Shown here one piece after another: positions 11,899-24,093 of a stretch of DNA of 64,000 nucleotides. Location of the stretch: assembly GCA_026874595.1 (NCBI GenBank), contig CM049307.1:73446643-73510642 (forward strand), written 5' to 3'. Source of the DNA: Sipunculus nudus (taxonomy: Eukaryota; Annelida; Sipuncula; Golfingiida; Sipunculidae). A model generated the notes under the pieces. That model did no database searches and was not told the origin of the DNA. It worked only from the letters and a program-made list of their open reading frames with translations. A program made the translations under genes and the position numbers. Each line of letters begins with the position of its first letter. Position 1 is the first letter of the stretch.

Positions 11899-12428
11899 AA
11901 CAAGGAGGCATTAATTTTGAACAGGGTTTCAAGATTCAACAAACAGTGACTGTGCTGGCAATTCAGCGGCTACTAAGGTGTTGTTTTCCATAACTTTTGA
12001 TACTCTTCAGTTATACACACTCCATTCAATTATCACTCTGTCATGTTGCAAAGACTTGTCACATGTTAAAGATTTCTCGTCTCATGGAGCGAACGGTAAA
12101 CAATACTTTTAATTACCAAATTAATCTTTCTGCATAAGTTCTGCATAAGTTGATATTTTTTTCCGGAACTAGAAGGAATCACATTTCACAATGCCTGTTT
12201 TATACCAAGGAATATAATTTATCAATATATGTTTAAAATCAGTGTCAGAAAATTCATTGTTTGCTCTGGATGTCATGCTGCACATTAATGCTATATACGA
12301 TGTAAATAATACACCTGGTATAACATTCCAAAGGAAAAGGAAATATTATTATTAAGATAAATAACATTCTTAATGTAATTACATGATAGCATGCCTAAAA
12401 AGACACTTGTCAAGTTGTACATAAAACC

Positions 12429-13321
12429 TAGTGGTGGGCCGATCATCGAGTTTTTTCGAAAGTCAGTCGGTTTGCTGCGACTTTCAAGCGCTCGATTACG
12501 AAAGGCAACTATCGATTACATCATACTCATGAGTGTTTTTACCAAAATGTCTTCAAGTTATAGGCAAAAATTACAAAAAAAACAACATTCCGCGCTTCAT
12601 ATAATGAGGCTGTGTTCCCAATTAACCTCCGTATATAAATGAGTATGACACGGTAGATGAGAGAACGGAGGACTTATTAAACCTCTGTGAACTGGCAGGG
12701 AGCTGCAGAATTAGCGGACAGTTTTCCAACGAGATGTTCATTGCAAAATATGGGCGGTATGGCGTAAAAAATGCTCCATAATGCTCCAGGTCTATGCCAA
12801 TTTTGCAAGATTCTCTTAGAAATAATCTCCTCAACTGAAGTCAGGTGCCGCTGCCGCATGAGTAATTATATTTTTAGCTTTCAATTACTTATTTGTTAAT
12901 TTTTACAAAAAATTATATGGGCCTGTAATTTTTCTGGCAGGCCTGTGAAACCAGTATGCATGTCGGCAGTCATCATAATTGTTATAAAATGAAAGTCCTG
13001 GTGGTGAAGTTAAAATGATACGTGGAAGTATTCATGAGGGCCAGCAAGTAGATGTCCTGGACTGTGATTTAATTCTTGATTATTGTAATAAATTAAAATG
13101 AAACTTTGAATAGCACATATTAGTGATAAAAGGAAAATATAAAAAAGGCAAAAACTTCTTTTCGTCAGGTAGAATCCCTAAGACATGCGGGCAGGGTTAA
13201 AAGAGTTTCCCAGATAATTGCACATTTCTTTATATTTGTCTGAACCGATTAATAATCGATCATCGATCGGTTTGCCCAAACCGATGATCGATTATGAAAA
13301 ATAAACCGACTCCCACCACTA
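12429..13321. mobile_element. hAT-like element with perfect 8-bp target duplication
   Basis: The ends are TAGTGGTGGG and CCCACCACTA, a perfect 10-bp terminal inverted repeat. ATAAAACC flanks both sides exactly (12421-12428 and 13322-13329). The subterminal regions are rich in CGATCATCGA-type motifs, with strong self-complementarity near the right end (ATCGATCGGTTTGCC). At 893 bp with no transposase ORF, it is a non-autonomous relative of hAT elements. Confidence 0.85.
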
Positions 13322-13679
13322 ATAAAACCTGTAGTGAAATAAATGTGTGAAAAATAATTTCAACTAGGCCTAGATACTTCTAATTAACAAAATTTGTTCA
13401 ATATTATATTAAATTCATAATAAAGATGGCTTTATTTATCGGTACAGTAGTTTTAAATATGGGATCTTGGGAAGAACTCTTTTTTAACAATTATTTTCAT
13501 GATGGCTGCGTCTAAAACCATATCTCATATAAAAACCATATACCTGTCGTCACTTTATCGTAATTTACCCATTATTGACCCAAATTATCCAGTTATTTGT
13601 ATAATGTAACAATTAAGAAACTATGAAATCTGATAAAAAAAAGTGGCCCAATAATAATATAATAATAATAAAACTTTTG

Positions 13680-14298
13680 TTTAAACATTGTAGATAGGTG
13701 CAATGGCGTAAAAAAAAAACAAATATCTCCACCTATGGATAAAGGAAGATAATTATCAACTATGCAGGAACCGGTGTACCTGATACCAGGAGTGATTTTC
13801 CTAACCTGTGGTGTTTTGCAACTGACCCATAACAATCATTATGTATACACAGCCATGTGTCCTTGACGATTTACAAGTGCATTGTTAAGAGTATAGATGG
13901 GCGGTGTTAATAAGGCATGTATACAGATTTTTTTTCTGCGGGTAAAGCGGTGTTTGCCATTAACATACTCGCGTGGTGTGTGAGGATGTACACGTGTGTG
14001 TGCGTTTGTGTTTATGTGTAATTCCGTACAAAACTGACAAACAGACGTAAAGTCACGATGCACATCTGTTCAACCCAACAGGGCCTGTTGTCTTGCATAC
14101 ATTTTACTGTTCTGTCACATATATCAAATATTAGTGGTTCTCAAATCAGTTCAATGTTTACATGTAAAACACATGTAAGCTCATGCAAGGGTTAACAGTC
14201 GTTTCGTTATCATTTTTAAGAAGTTCAATTGGTCCAAGGGCTATTTATATAGTGTCTTAGTAAAAGACGTGGTTATATATAGGCCCACTTGGAAAGTC
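13680..14298. repeat. Dispersed repeat, copy 1 (paralogue of 32860-33427)
   Basis: Shared landmarks with 32860-33427, in the same order: a GATAATTATCAAC block, CAGATTTTTTTTCTGC then a GT-rich ladder, CACATCTGTTCAACCCAACAGGG-like text, TTTTACTGTTCTGTCACA, and finally AAAAGACGTGGTTATATATAGGC. The last motif contains a TATA-like TATATA behind a GACGTGG box and resembles a promoter, but no downstream coding sequence is visible. Confidence 0.55.
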
Positions 14299-14306
14299 AT
14301 TTTATA

Positions 14307-14379
14307 CAGTGGCGTCAATTATCTTCCAAGGTGGTGGTAGTGGTGGTGGTGGTGGGGGGGGGGTGACTCGCATACACAC

Positions 14380-14428
<49 letters not shown>

Positions 14429-14742
14429 TTTTATCGTCTTTATGACACATTTCAAATATATTTACTTAATCACATTTCAAATATATTACAATTAAGTGTA
14501 AGGTTTTAGAAAAAATGTATAATATGTTCCAGTATAGGTTAATTCTAAACCAGATTTAGATAAAAAGGTCTAGGTTCTATTTATTATTATATTTCATTTG
14601 CAGTATATAAATACATGTATTATTCTCGGAAAAGTGTGGGGGGGGGGGGGAATGATAACATTGACCAGCCCCCCTTTGCTAAAAGGTGGGGGATATATAT
14701 ACTCTTACCTCCCCCCCCCCCCCCCCCGTATTGACGCCCCTG
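14307..14742. mobile_element. MITE with CAGKGGCGTCAAT inverted ends
   Basis: The left end CAGTGGCGTCAAT and right end ATTGACGCCCCTG are inverted repeats (12 of 13). The flanking 8-mers ATTTTATA and CGTTTATA agree at six positions, consistent with a worn target duplication. The element holds a run of ten G (14354-14363), an AT microsatellite (14383-14426), a 13-G run (14638-14650) and a 17-C run. Apparent glycine- and proline-rich ORFs come from these runs. Confidence 0.6.
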
Positions 14743-15636
14743 CGTTTATATCCACGTTGTTGGAAATTCCAAAGCAATATACGTGTTCCAAAGGAATATA
14801 CATGTACGTGTATATACATATATACATATAATCCTACTTTAAAAATTCTGTTGGGTCAGGTTCATTAGCCAGTTAGTATACATTGCATAATCAGGGATTT
14901 TAAATCATCAGACAGGACATTACATCATCTGTAACATTCACCGGCTTTTTGTAGCCAGGAAAAAAAGTTCGGGAATTCCCGATACATACAAAGTTTTCCC
15001 CCGCTTGAACTTCAATCATCAACTTAGGCTCAAACAACCAGTTCGATAACGTCAGCTCGAAGGACGGCTCCGCGAAAACTCTCTCTGGCCAGGCTGGGAT
15101 GGCATAAAAAAACAAATTCACTATTCCACCTATATTACACACAGCTGTGTGTGTAGGTATTTGATGATCAAGTGAGACATTCAGTTGGACTATCTACAGG
15201 CGCCGTGTCAATTCAAAAGGTAAGCAGATATAGATCGATACTGTGTCCGAGTGTTGTGTCAATAAGAATCACCCAACACAACCATAAAAGCTATATCACT
15301 ACTATTATTTATTCGTATAAAGTGCAGATAATGCGTATATAGTATACTGTATATGTGTATGTGCGTATATATACACAAATATATGTAGTGTGTTTTTATA
15401 GATAGCTATACAGCGGTACTATATATATCACATGACAATTCGTGCAAGGGTGAATAAGCCAGAGCTCTATGACCACAAATGGGTCACAACCATTTTATAA
15501 CCATGTCAAGATAAGTTCTCTTTTTTTATTAGCAAGTGCACGTTGTTTGTTTGGAGAATAGTACCTCAATCGTTTTGTTCCTTTTCTATTTGAGGAAGAA
15601 CATTTTATACATATCAAGGTATGGAGTATATACAAA

Positions 15637-15640
<4 letters not shown>

Positions 15641-15686
<46 letters not shown>

Positions 15687-15704
15687 TAGATAGATAGATA
15701 GATA

Positions 15705-15738
<34 letters not shown>
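15641..15738. repeat. Compound microsatellite (TA)n-(GATA)n-(GA)n
   Basis: About 44 bases of TA, then five GATA units, then about 30 bases of GA. The Leu/Ser-, Tyr/Ile-rich minus-strand ORF across it is an artefact. The surrounding 14750-15640 and 15740-16840 hold no recognisable gene. A 18-C run lies at 16547-16564. Confidence 0.9.
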
Positions 15739-15740
<2 letters not shown>

Positions 15741-16842
15741 GTTTCGTACATTAATTAATAAAATAAATAACAGCATATTATAAAACAGGTGCGGGAAATT
15801 TGGAAAAGTTTTATTATCAGCTGTGCATGTCTGTGATTGTAAATTTATTCCACATTACTAAAAAGATTAACAGTGGTTACGAATAAATTTATTGCATTAG
15901 AAATGTTTATAAAATTTATAACGAACAATATGTTCTTCAGATAAAATCTAATCTATTTCTCTCAGTTGATGGCTTCTCCATGGTTATCCTTCCCTTTATC
16001 ATAACCCGAACTGGAACAAAGTATTATGAAATCAAGTGCACCTTTGTTTAACATTGTTTTATATAACTGGGACAGCAGTTATGCTGCATCATTTAATCGT
16101 GCATAACTTGGCAACGCCGCCGTAGGTAATACTTGTGACCGAGATGACCAAAGATTTTATTTTAACTTTCATGTGCATAGGAACGGGCCAGAGAACGATT
16201 CTATTTAAATGGGGGTCACAGTTGAAGAAAGTGTAACGTACGGTCTAGCACAAAGTCATATTTATACCAAGTGTAAATCATCCAGAAAATGATAACATGT
16301 AACACATTAAGATCAGTTCCAACACCTAGTACAAAGTGCACTAGTTAGGCCTATATATATACATTATGTACAAAAATACATAGCAGTAAACGGCTTCACA
16401 TAGCTTATTTTTGCCCATACTTTTGGCTTATATGATGCCTGGTTAGTCTCTGCAGTTTTGAACAGCTGAATCATCCAGCGGTGTAGGAAGCAGCGGACAA
16501 AGGGGGCTACCGCCTCACCAATAAAAAGTATTGGGGATTGGGGTTGCCCCCCCCCCCCCCCCCCAAAGCCCCTGGCTTTCAATTTTTATATCTAATGAAA
16601 GGCAGAATCTTGTAGCTGAGAATTCAAACTATATATACTTTTAACTAAATAAAGTACAATTTTATCCTAGAATTTCCTAGTTTTTCATATAATTTGTTCA
16701 TAATGAATTTTTTTTTCATTATTTTATTATTTTTTTTGGTGGAGTTAACCGCCTTCATTTTTTAAAATGCTAACATCTGCAGAATTCCATTCCGGTTTCG
16801 GACTAAATGCAAAGGCAGTATCGCATGCTTCCTTTCAATTTT

Positions 16843-17200
16843 AGCTCAGCTGACTATAAGTCAACTGAGGTATAGGAATGGCGCTTTGTCCGTCGTCCGT
16901 CCGGTCGTCCGTTAGCAGGGCACAAATCGTAACTGCTGGTCCTAGAAACTTCTATGTAAACATCCAGGGAGGTCAATAAAAATCTCCTTGAAAATCGTAA
17001 ATTTGGTCACTGCGACCTATATCCTCCGAGCTATGGGGCTTATAAATAACCCCCCCCCCCCCCCCCCCACCCCCCGAATAATTAAAAATTTGATACAAAA
17101 CCTCCAATATTTTGAAAATTAATGCATGGATTGTCATGAAACTTGCCTTGAATATTGACCATAACTAGTTTTACCAGTTCCCAAAAACTGGTGGCGCCAC
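16843..17200 (+). mobile_element. Truncated Helitron-like family II element
   Basis: It begins AGCTCAGCTGACT with GTCAACTGAGGTATAGG, then GTCCGTCGTCCGTCCGG, then AGCAGGGCACAAATCGTAAC. It is most similar to the fragment at 36394-36705, including the variant GTCAACTGAGG, and both stop soon after TGACCATAACTAG/TGACCATGACTAG. It contains a 19-C run. No 3' stem-loop end is present. Confidence 0.5.
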
Positions 17201-17239
17201 ATGTATTTTTTTCTTATTTACGGATATTTTTCTATGTTT

Positions 17240-19444
17240 TTAGCAAAGCTGACTGAAAGTCATCTGAGCTATAGCGATCACGCTTCGTCCATCCGGCCGT
17301 CCGGCCGTCCGTTAACAGGGCACAAATCGTAACCACTGGACCTGAAATCCTCAAACTTAACATCCAGGGAGGTCCATGAAAAATCTCCTTGAAAACCTGA
17401 AATTAGGTCTATGTTACCCATATCCTTGGAGCTAAGGGACTCCGAAGTACCCTCCAGAATAATGCAAAATTTGATACAAAAGCTCAAGTATCTGAATAAC
17501 TACTGCATTGATCACCATGATTCTTTGCATGAATATTGATCATGGGATGTTCCATCACTTTCTGTAGACTGGACGTGCCACCTGCTTTTTTTTCGAATTT
17601 TTACAATTTTTTTTTCTCTTTTTTTTTCAGACCTCAATGAAACTGTCATCTGTTAACAGGGCACAAATCGTAACCACTGGACCTGGAATCTTCAAACTTG
17701 ATATCCAGGGAGGTCGATGAAAAATCTCCTTGAAAAACTGAAATTAGGTCTCTGTTACCCATATCCTTGGAGCTATGGGGCTCCGAAGTATCCCCCAGAA
17801 TAATGCAAAATTTGATACAAAGCTCCAGTATCTGAATAACCAATGCATTGATCTCCATGATTCTTTGCAGGCATATTGATCATGGAGTGTTCCATCAGTT
17901 CCTGCAAACTGGTGGCGCCACCTGTATTTTTTTTTCAATTTTTTAGGCTTTCAAATGAATTGGTCATCGGTTATCATGGCACAAACTGTAACTGCTGAAC
18001 CTAGAATCTTCTTACCTCACATCCAGGGAGACTAATGAAAAATCTCCTTGGAAACCTGAAATTAGGTTTCTGTTACCGATATTCTCTGAGCTATAGGGCT
18101 CATAAATACCCCCAAGAATAATTAAAAATTTGATAAAAACAAAAGCTCCAGTATCTGAATAACTAATGCCTTGATAGCCATGATTCTTTGGATATATATT
18201 GATCATGGAGTGTTTCATCAGTTCCTGCAGACTGGTGGCACTCCCCTTATTTTTTCAAATTTTTACGCATTTTTTTTCTATTTATGAGACCTTTTAAATG
18301 AAGTGTCCCAAAAAACCTGGTGTGTTTATTGATCACAAGTGGATGCCCTATAGTAATCACCCTGTCTGTCTGTCTGTTCATCTGTCTGTCTGTCTGTCGA
18401 TCCGTCCATCCACACAAATTTGTTTCCAGATGATAACTCCAGGTTGGATTGAAATATGTATACCAAACATGACTTACACATGGCCCACCACTAAGGAAAG
18501 AACCCGTATGATTTTTTGGTCATGAGGTCAAGGTCACAAGACTCACTTATTTAAAAAGATTATGGCTACATTTAAAGCCAAGCTTTTCATCCCAAACTTT
18601 CCATCTTGCACATTTAGCTGACTTGTCAGTATAGGGAGAGCATAAATGAATTTGGGGTCAAAGGTCAAGGTCACCGGGGCCATCTGTTCACAAATTAGTT
18701 TCCAGATAAAAACTCCAGTGTAGTCTGACATATTGGTTTCAAACTTAAGTTATGTCTTGCTCACCAGTAAAGTAATAACCCTGCCGATTTTAGGGTCCAA
18801 AGGTCAAGGGTCAAGGTCACAGGACCCATTTCTTTAAAAGGAATGTGTATGCATTTTAAGCCAAACTTTTCATCACAAACCTTCCATCTTCAAAATATTA
18901 CTCACCTGCCAATAGAGGAAACTTCTTTTTGATTTGGGGTCATAAGGTCAAAGGTCAAGGTAACAGGGCCTATCCATTCACAGTCTAATTTATGGATGAT
19001 AATTCTGCTTTGGCAAGACAGATTGGCTTCAAACTTGATTTATTAATGACCCACCACTTAAGTAAGAAACGTTTTGATTTTCAGTGTCATGAGGTCGAAG
19101 GTGAAGGTCACAGGAGCCATATCTTTAAAATGATTGTGGATGCAATGTAAATCAAACTTTTCATCCGAAAGTTCCCATCTTTCACACATGGCTTACTTGC
19201 CCAAAGTGGAGGAAATCTGTGGAGTTTGAGGTTACCTGGTCAGAGGTCAAGGTCACTTGACACACATTTTGTAGAAGATTGTTACAATAATCTAAATGCT
19301 GCAAGTACAAGGATAATAAATTCTTAAATTTTTGGGTGACAAGGTCATTGGTTTAGGTCACAGGACCGTCATTCTGAAAAAAAAATCTTTAAAAATATCC
19401 TTAAAGACAAATACAGTTGAGCGTCGAGACCCCTGGGTCCCTAG
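17240..19444 (+). mobile_element. Helitron-like element, family II 5' part with a CTAG 3' end
   Basis: The 5' motif AGCAAAGCTGACTGAAAGTCATCTGAGC is followed by GTCCATCCGGCCGTCC and three units of about 320-340 bp (ATTAGGT phrases at 17403, 17743 and 18062). From about 18355 a CTGTCTGTCTG tract introduces another array, with units of about 287 bp (CTTTTCATCC phrases near 18585, 18867 and 19157) and many AGGTCAAGGTCAC boxes. The right end is GTTGAGCGTC, the stem GACCC-CT-GGGTC, then CTAG (19441-19444) and TT. It may be one element or two nested ones. Confidence 0.5.
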
Positions 19445-19868
19445 TTATATCTTGCCGTTAACATGGCCCGGTGACTACTGCACCTGCGGGCTCTGGGTGG
19501 TTAATCGTCCTCATTTCTTGGTCGTACCACCGGGAAACCCCCGAAAGACACTCGTTTGTAAGAGAAACACGGCCGTTAAACACGACCTCACCATTAAGCC
19601 TGCAGAGCGCTCACCCTGGGCGGGGGCCGACCGTGAAAACCGCCTCGGCTGAGATTCGGACACACGATCTCCCGGCTTTGAGACCTGCTCTCTACTCCTG
19701 AGCCACAGAAGGAACAATGAAAGGTTGCCACCCCCCCCCCCCCCCCCCCAAAAAATCCGCTTGTTCACTGACCTATGCCTACCCTGATGGTCTCAGATCT
19801 GTTATCTCCCCCCCCCCCCCCCCCCAATATTGAATTTTTTCCTATACCTCTGCCATCATATGAAGATC

Positions 19869-19902
<34 letters not shown>

Positions 19903-20095
19903 ATAGAGGGGGGGGGGGGGTTGGAGTGAACGTTATTATCCAAAATGTATCGATAAATATCCAGTGTACCGCGAGGACCCGCTTTTTTTCTTGAGGCTCA
20001 TGATTCGAAAGTTAAAATATATTATTATCTCGTACATAGTTCATCAGTCACTCTTGTAGGCGTCAAACATGAATGGCATTTGCACGTAGCATTTT
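19445..20095. other. GC-richer spacer with homopolymer runs; no gene
   Basis: Positions 19450-19700 are unusually GC-rich, with two overlapping + frames open for 76-106 codons, but no splice context or domain. C runs lie at 19731-19749 and 19808-19825, a TA microsatellite at 19872-19899 and a 13-G run at 19908-19920. Confidence 0.4.
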
Positions 20096-20831
20096 AGCCC
20101 TCAGGCTGATGGGCTATTGTCGTCACCCAAGCTGTCCGTCCGCCCGCCCGTCTGTCCGTCCATCCGTCCGTCCGGCGGCCGTTAACTTTTACCTTGTGAG
20201 AGGGATATCTCTAAAAGGATTCACTGTGGGAATTTTATTTCTTCGGCCAAGATGCATATCGACAATTCTCGGTCAAGATCGAAGTTGGGTGACCTTGAAC
20301 TATCTTTCTACGTTTTAGAGCTGATTATAAAAAAACACTTAGAAGCTATTTCTCAGGAACCATTGGGTGGATTTTCACAAAACTTACTATGATCATTAGG
20401 ACTGATGGTCGGTTCCTACTGGACAAGTTTGGGGGCGCCACCTGCAGTTTCTGATTTTAAATGAATTTTTATCAACTTTCGCCTTGAGAGCGAGATATCT
20501 CCAAAGGTATTCAACAAAGGATCTTCATTTTTTTCAGTGCTGATGCATATCATTACAAAATTTTGGTCATGTTCAAAGATGGGTGACCTTGACCTACTTT
20601 TCAAGGTCACAGAGCTTAGAATAGAATAAAATTTAGAGGCTAATTTTTTCAGGAAGCATTTGGTGGATTGTTATGAAACTTGGTAAATACCTCCTCAGTT
20701 AAAATTTATAACTGAGACATGTACAGATATACATCCATGTGGGAACAAATATTTCGTACTTTTTACTGTTACCACCTATAAACACTGTTATTTTGGCTGA
20801 GGGCTTTTGTCAGCTTCTACTGATATTCTAG
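20096..20831 (+). mobile_element. Helitron-like element family III
   Basis: The 5' end is AGCCCTCAGGC (20096-20106). The inverted copy GGCTGAGGGCT lies at 20795-20805, followed by a short stem (TCAG...CTGA) and terminal CTAG (20828-20831) before TT. A GTCCGTCCGCCC-type tract follows the 5' end, and two internal units of about 250-300 bp repeat GAGATATCTC and GGTGACCTTGA. It has the same architecture as families I and II but different sequence. Confidence 0.55.
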
Positions 20832-21744
20832 TTCTACTTTGCTTCCTCTTATTGCCTCCGCCAGGTGTTTTAGCGTCCCCCCCCCCCCTTCGCGCGTGTG
20901 CGTGTTCGTGTTTGTTAACAATTTAACTGTAATATTATGAACAGAATCTCATGAAATTTTAAGGTAATTTTATTGGAATGGGCTAATGGAGAATCAATTA
21001 GATTTTGGTGTGGATCCTGTACAAAACCCGGATTCAAGAAGGTGATCAAGGAATATTCACAAATTAAAAGTCATTTATGCACGAATGAACCTGGGTATAT
21101 TGGCCGAATACTTTAGTAAGTGAATACAAACATGGACTGGGGAGCATCTCACCACAACCCCCCCCCCCCCCCCCAACACACGCACACACATAGCTTGCCT
21201 TCCTTAGAGTGTTATTTCTAGTCTTGAGTCTTTATTCTTTGGTTCTGAACTGTCCAGAATGAGACCAGGTAAACAAGTTTTCCACATGTGTTCCTTATTA
21301 TAGCGGTCTTGTTCAGAACCCTGACATCAGTCACGAGCAGTGAGCTTTTAGAAAAACATGGTGTGACGAACAGTATGAACTCATGACAAACTTAATCTCT
21401 AAATTTACTCAATGTTACACAAGCCATACAAAACATTTACTTTCTCAAAATTGAGTGAATGGATTTTTAGAAAATATGTATAACAAAAGGTCATTGATAG
21501 CTTGTCACCGAGATCCGTAGTGACATTAATACAAGCTTTTAATCCCCTCCCCCCCCCCCCCCTTCTGTGCTGTTTATCTCCCCATTACTACCGCTGAATA
21601 ATGTGAGCACTGAGCTATATGACCCGAAAATAAGTACATTTGAGGGAATTCTTTAGAATTAAGCTTATACATAGATATTTGTAAGCCTAAGATTGAGATT
21701 GAGGATATCACATTTACGACGAGAATGACCCAGCTCATTGACTG
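20832..21744. other. Repeat debris; no gene
   Basis: TTGCCTCCGCCAGG at about 20852 begins a fragment that recurs inverted near 40430 (CCTCCTGGCGGAGGCGATG). C runs occur at 20877-20888, 21158-21174 and 21549-21562. No coding signal. Confidence 0.35.
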
Positions 21745-22730
21745 GCTCAGCTTACTTAAAATTATCTGAGCTATAGCGATAGGTTTTTGTCCGTCGTCCT
21801 TCCGTCCGGCCGTGAGCAGGGCACAAATCATATTGTGGTAAACGGCCCAGAATCTCAATATTATGCTAAGAATGATGAAATTACACAATAGTATACATGT
21901 GAGCTCACAACCCAAACTGAAACACCGTCTCCATTGACACGGGTCATTTCCTGTATCGCTTGCAAGCTACCTGCGTCCTGTAACCCGTGCGAGCCATGCT
22001 TGTATTCATGCGGTCATAATTCAACAAACTTGCCAAGGGGTTTACCAATGTGCTGGGTTAAAACGGAACTTTTCTAACTCATGTTTGGTATTATTAGAAA
22101 GTGGCCAAAAATGCTAAGGGATTGGTCTGGTATATGTTGATTGACAGTGTGCCTCTAGTCCATGAAGCGTTGTCAGAAATTACGAAAATATTTGCATCTT
22201 CATAAGGCTTTAATGCGTTCTTCAGACTCAGTGTAAAGACACTCTGGCGCCAGTAGTCTGTTCGTAATGCCAGAGGGCGATATGACGCTAAATTGATCAT
22301 GACTTGTTTTATCAGTTTATGAAGCCTGGAGGCACCACCTATATTTTAGTATTTTTTCACAATATTTGAGACCGACAAGTGACTACAATCATGTCAATTT
22401 CTTAGCTGTGGTTTCATCTAGTGTTCTGAAACCTTGCATCTTTATTGATCATGATTTTAGTATTAAAACCAGTAGCAAATATTTAATCATGACTAGCATC
22501 ATCACACTGGTGCTGAATCTTGATAATTTTGTACGTAGTGACCTCTACCAATCAGCTGTACCCCCACATTGGTAATTAGGTCACCATGACCTAATTTGGA
22601 TACATTACAGGCTTCACATGCAGTGCCCTTAGGTCAACCAGTGCCAAACACATAAATGCATCAAGTATCTCACTATAGCCAATACCAATATGGGTCAATA
22701 AGCTGAGCGTTATGACCCATGGGTCACTTG
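21745..22730 (+). mobile_element. Helitron-like family II element with matching variant ends
   Basis: The 5' GCTCAGCTTA (21746-21755) and 3' TAAGCTGAGC (22699-22708) share the same variant, CTTA where other copies have CTGA, so the ends belong together. The right end continues with the 14-base palindrome TGACCCATGGGTCA (22713-22726) and CTTG (22727-22730) before TT. About 21829-22289 is a separate dispersed repeat also found at 52031-52395. Confidence 0.6.
21829..22289. repeat. Dispersed repeat, copy 1 (mate at 52031-52395)
   Basis: Both copies run from ATATTGTGGTAAAC through CACCGTCTCCAT, GACACGGGTCATTTCCTGTATCG and TGTTGATTGACAGTGT to ACTCTGGCGCCA and GATATGACGCTA. Copy 1 has about 100 extra bases near the middle. 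Here it lies inside a Helitron-like element, so it was either captured or inserted. Confidence 0.65.
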
Positions 22731-23009
22731 TTAGTCCTTCCAGCCAGTTGGGGGGGGGGGGGGGGGGGCAGAGGCGGGGGGGGGGGGGGGACAAATCCCA
22801 GCATGCCCCCAGCCACGTTATTGCGGTAACCTCATTTTCGGTATCCTAGGAGATATTACTTGGTGACCGACAGCTATGTAAGTGGTATGAAATCTATGTG
22901 TAGTATGGACTGTTTTCGGGTGGGGCTCGCTTTATCTATCTATGTGGTATACACGAAATGGGAATTCTCAGTATATGAATAATTTATTAGATATCACGCT
23001 ACGTGCCGC

Positions 23010-23330
23010 ATTATAACTTTCCCGTCACCATAGCATTACCAGCACTTGCATATGATAATGTCGGCAGTCGCATTGTGTAAACCCTTGGTGAAGTTACTTC
23101 CTCATTCCGACGGCATTCAATTTACAATCTTTTCTGCTAAGTGTCGAATCATTTTGAATCACGTCTTTTGAATCATATTTCTTGGGTGCCGTGAAATATA
23201 TTTGAAAGGGAGCAGGCATGCATGCAGGCATTGTTTTGTAATATCAGAGGCCACAAACCAATATTGGTTTATTCAGTTGATAGGTATGACTTCCGGATGA
23301 ACAATGGATTGAAAGAATGAATGACTTTTA
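23010..23330. repeat. Dispersed repeat, copy 1 (mate at 36757-37060)
   Basis: The shared block starts ATAACTTTCCCGTCACC, continues GATAATGTCGGCAGTC and TTCCTCATTC, and ends with GGATTGAA(A/T)GAATGAA. In the mate it leads straight into a LINE 3' end (TTTTATTGAGAAAATACATGCCTGAGGCC). Here it leads into TTTTATTTAGAAC and then unrelated sequence, suggesting this is LINE-3'-flank material. Confidence 0.5.
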
Positions 23331-23659
23331 TTTAGAACTAGCTGATACACCCGGTAACCGGATCTATATCGGGAATACGTTGGTGTATTAAATAAGATGA
23401 AGACTGTTAGCTCATTTATTTTTATCCTGAAAGTTAAAACAAAATATAGATTTTCAGTGGGATACTGTCCCCAATAGATATGTATACGAATATTGCTATT
23501 GGTGTTAAATTTGTTCCTTTTCTTGGTCATTTCCTTATAACTATTACTTATCTGACATTTTCCCCGCATTTTTCGCACTAAATGGTCCATCTCTTCATTA
23601 TTTACTGAATATTTGAGATAGGCTGGCAAGAAGCCGCCGTTGTTAGACCCGAAAGCCAT
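23273..23659 (-). CDS. Uncertain minus-strand ORF, possible first exon
   Basis: 128 codons read leftward from an ATG at 23657-23659 in good Kozak context (GCCATGG). The first 35 residues (beginning MAFGSNNGGFLPAYLKYSVN and including an EEMDHLVRKMRGK stretch) look protein-like. The remainder is AT-rich and overlaps repeat sequence, so only the beginning may be exonic. No consensus GT donor sits at the transition; an ATAAGT occurs where one would be expected. I do not recognise the protein. A retrocopy or chance ORF is possible. Confidence 0.25.
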   Translation of the reverse strand: MAFGSNNGGFLPAYLKYSVNNEEMDHLVRKMRGKCQISNSYKEMTKKRNKFNTNSNIRIHIYWGQYPTENLYFVLTFRIKINELTVFILFNTPTYSRYRSGYRVYQLVLNKSHSFFQSIVHPEVIPIN

Positions 23660-23920
23660 GGCAAAGCAACCGAGGACGCACTATCTAATGTGGTGGAATG
23701 TCTGCTACTGGAGTCTTCAGATGGTGACACCGCTGACGTAACAATGGTTCAGCCAGTCACGCATGTACTCCAAATTGAGCCAGAAACCGATGTGCTCACC
23801 GTACGGTTTTTGAGACCGCATGAATTATTATGCGGCCGGCGTGCGAGAACGGCAAGTTGTCTTCCTCAGTACCACGACATTCGAACGGTAAAGTTAGCTA
23901 ACCTACGGAAGACGCAATGA
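23609..23920 (+). CDS. Uncertain plus-strand ORF in a CpG-rich patch
   Basis: Open from just after a TGA (23606-23608) to TGA at 23918-23920, about 103 codons, overlapping the opposite-strand ORF's start. The ORF track begins it at a non-ATG codon, and the frame has no obvious ATG before the protein-like part. The region is richer in CG dinucleotides than its surroundings. No domain is recognised. It could be promoter or CpG-island sequence that happens to lack stops. Confidence 0.2.
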   Translation: MFEIGWQEAAVVRPESHGKATEDALSNVVECLLLESSDGDTADVTMVQPVTHVLQIEPETDVLTVRFLRPHELLCGRRARTASCLPQYHDIRTVKLANLRKTQ

Positions 23921-24093
23921 CCCCTTATGACCACCGCAGGTACACCGTACGATTTTTGGGTCTCTCGGTGGCCAAGTAGACGTAAAACAAACCCCGTACG
24001 TGGCTGCCTGACGCGCGGTCGCCGCATCAACTTTTAAAGCGCTTGCACTAATTTGTCAGTAACGGTCGTGGCGGAGTCCCTGCGGCTTTGTAA

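Noticed and set aside
14309-14868. Gly- and Pro-rich ORFs
   Set aside because: They come from G and C homopolymers and an AT repeat within a MITE.
19332-19701. Two long overlapping + ORFs in a GC-rich spacer
   Set aside because: High GC makes stops rare; there is no domain, start context or splice signal.
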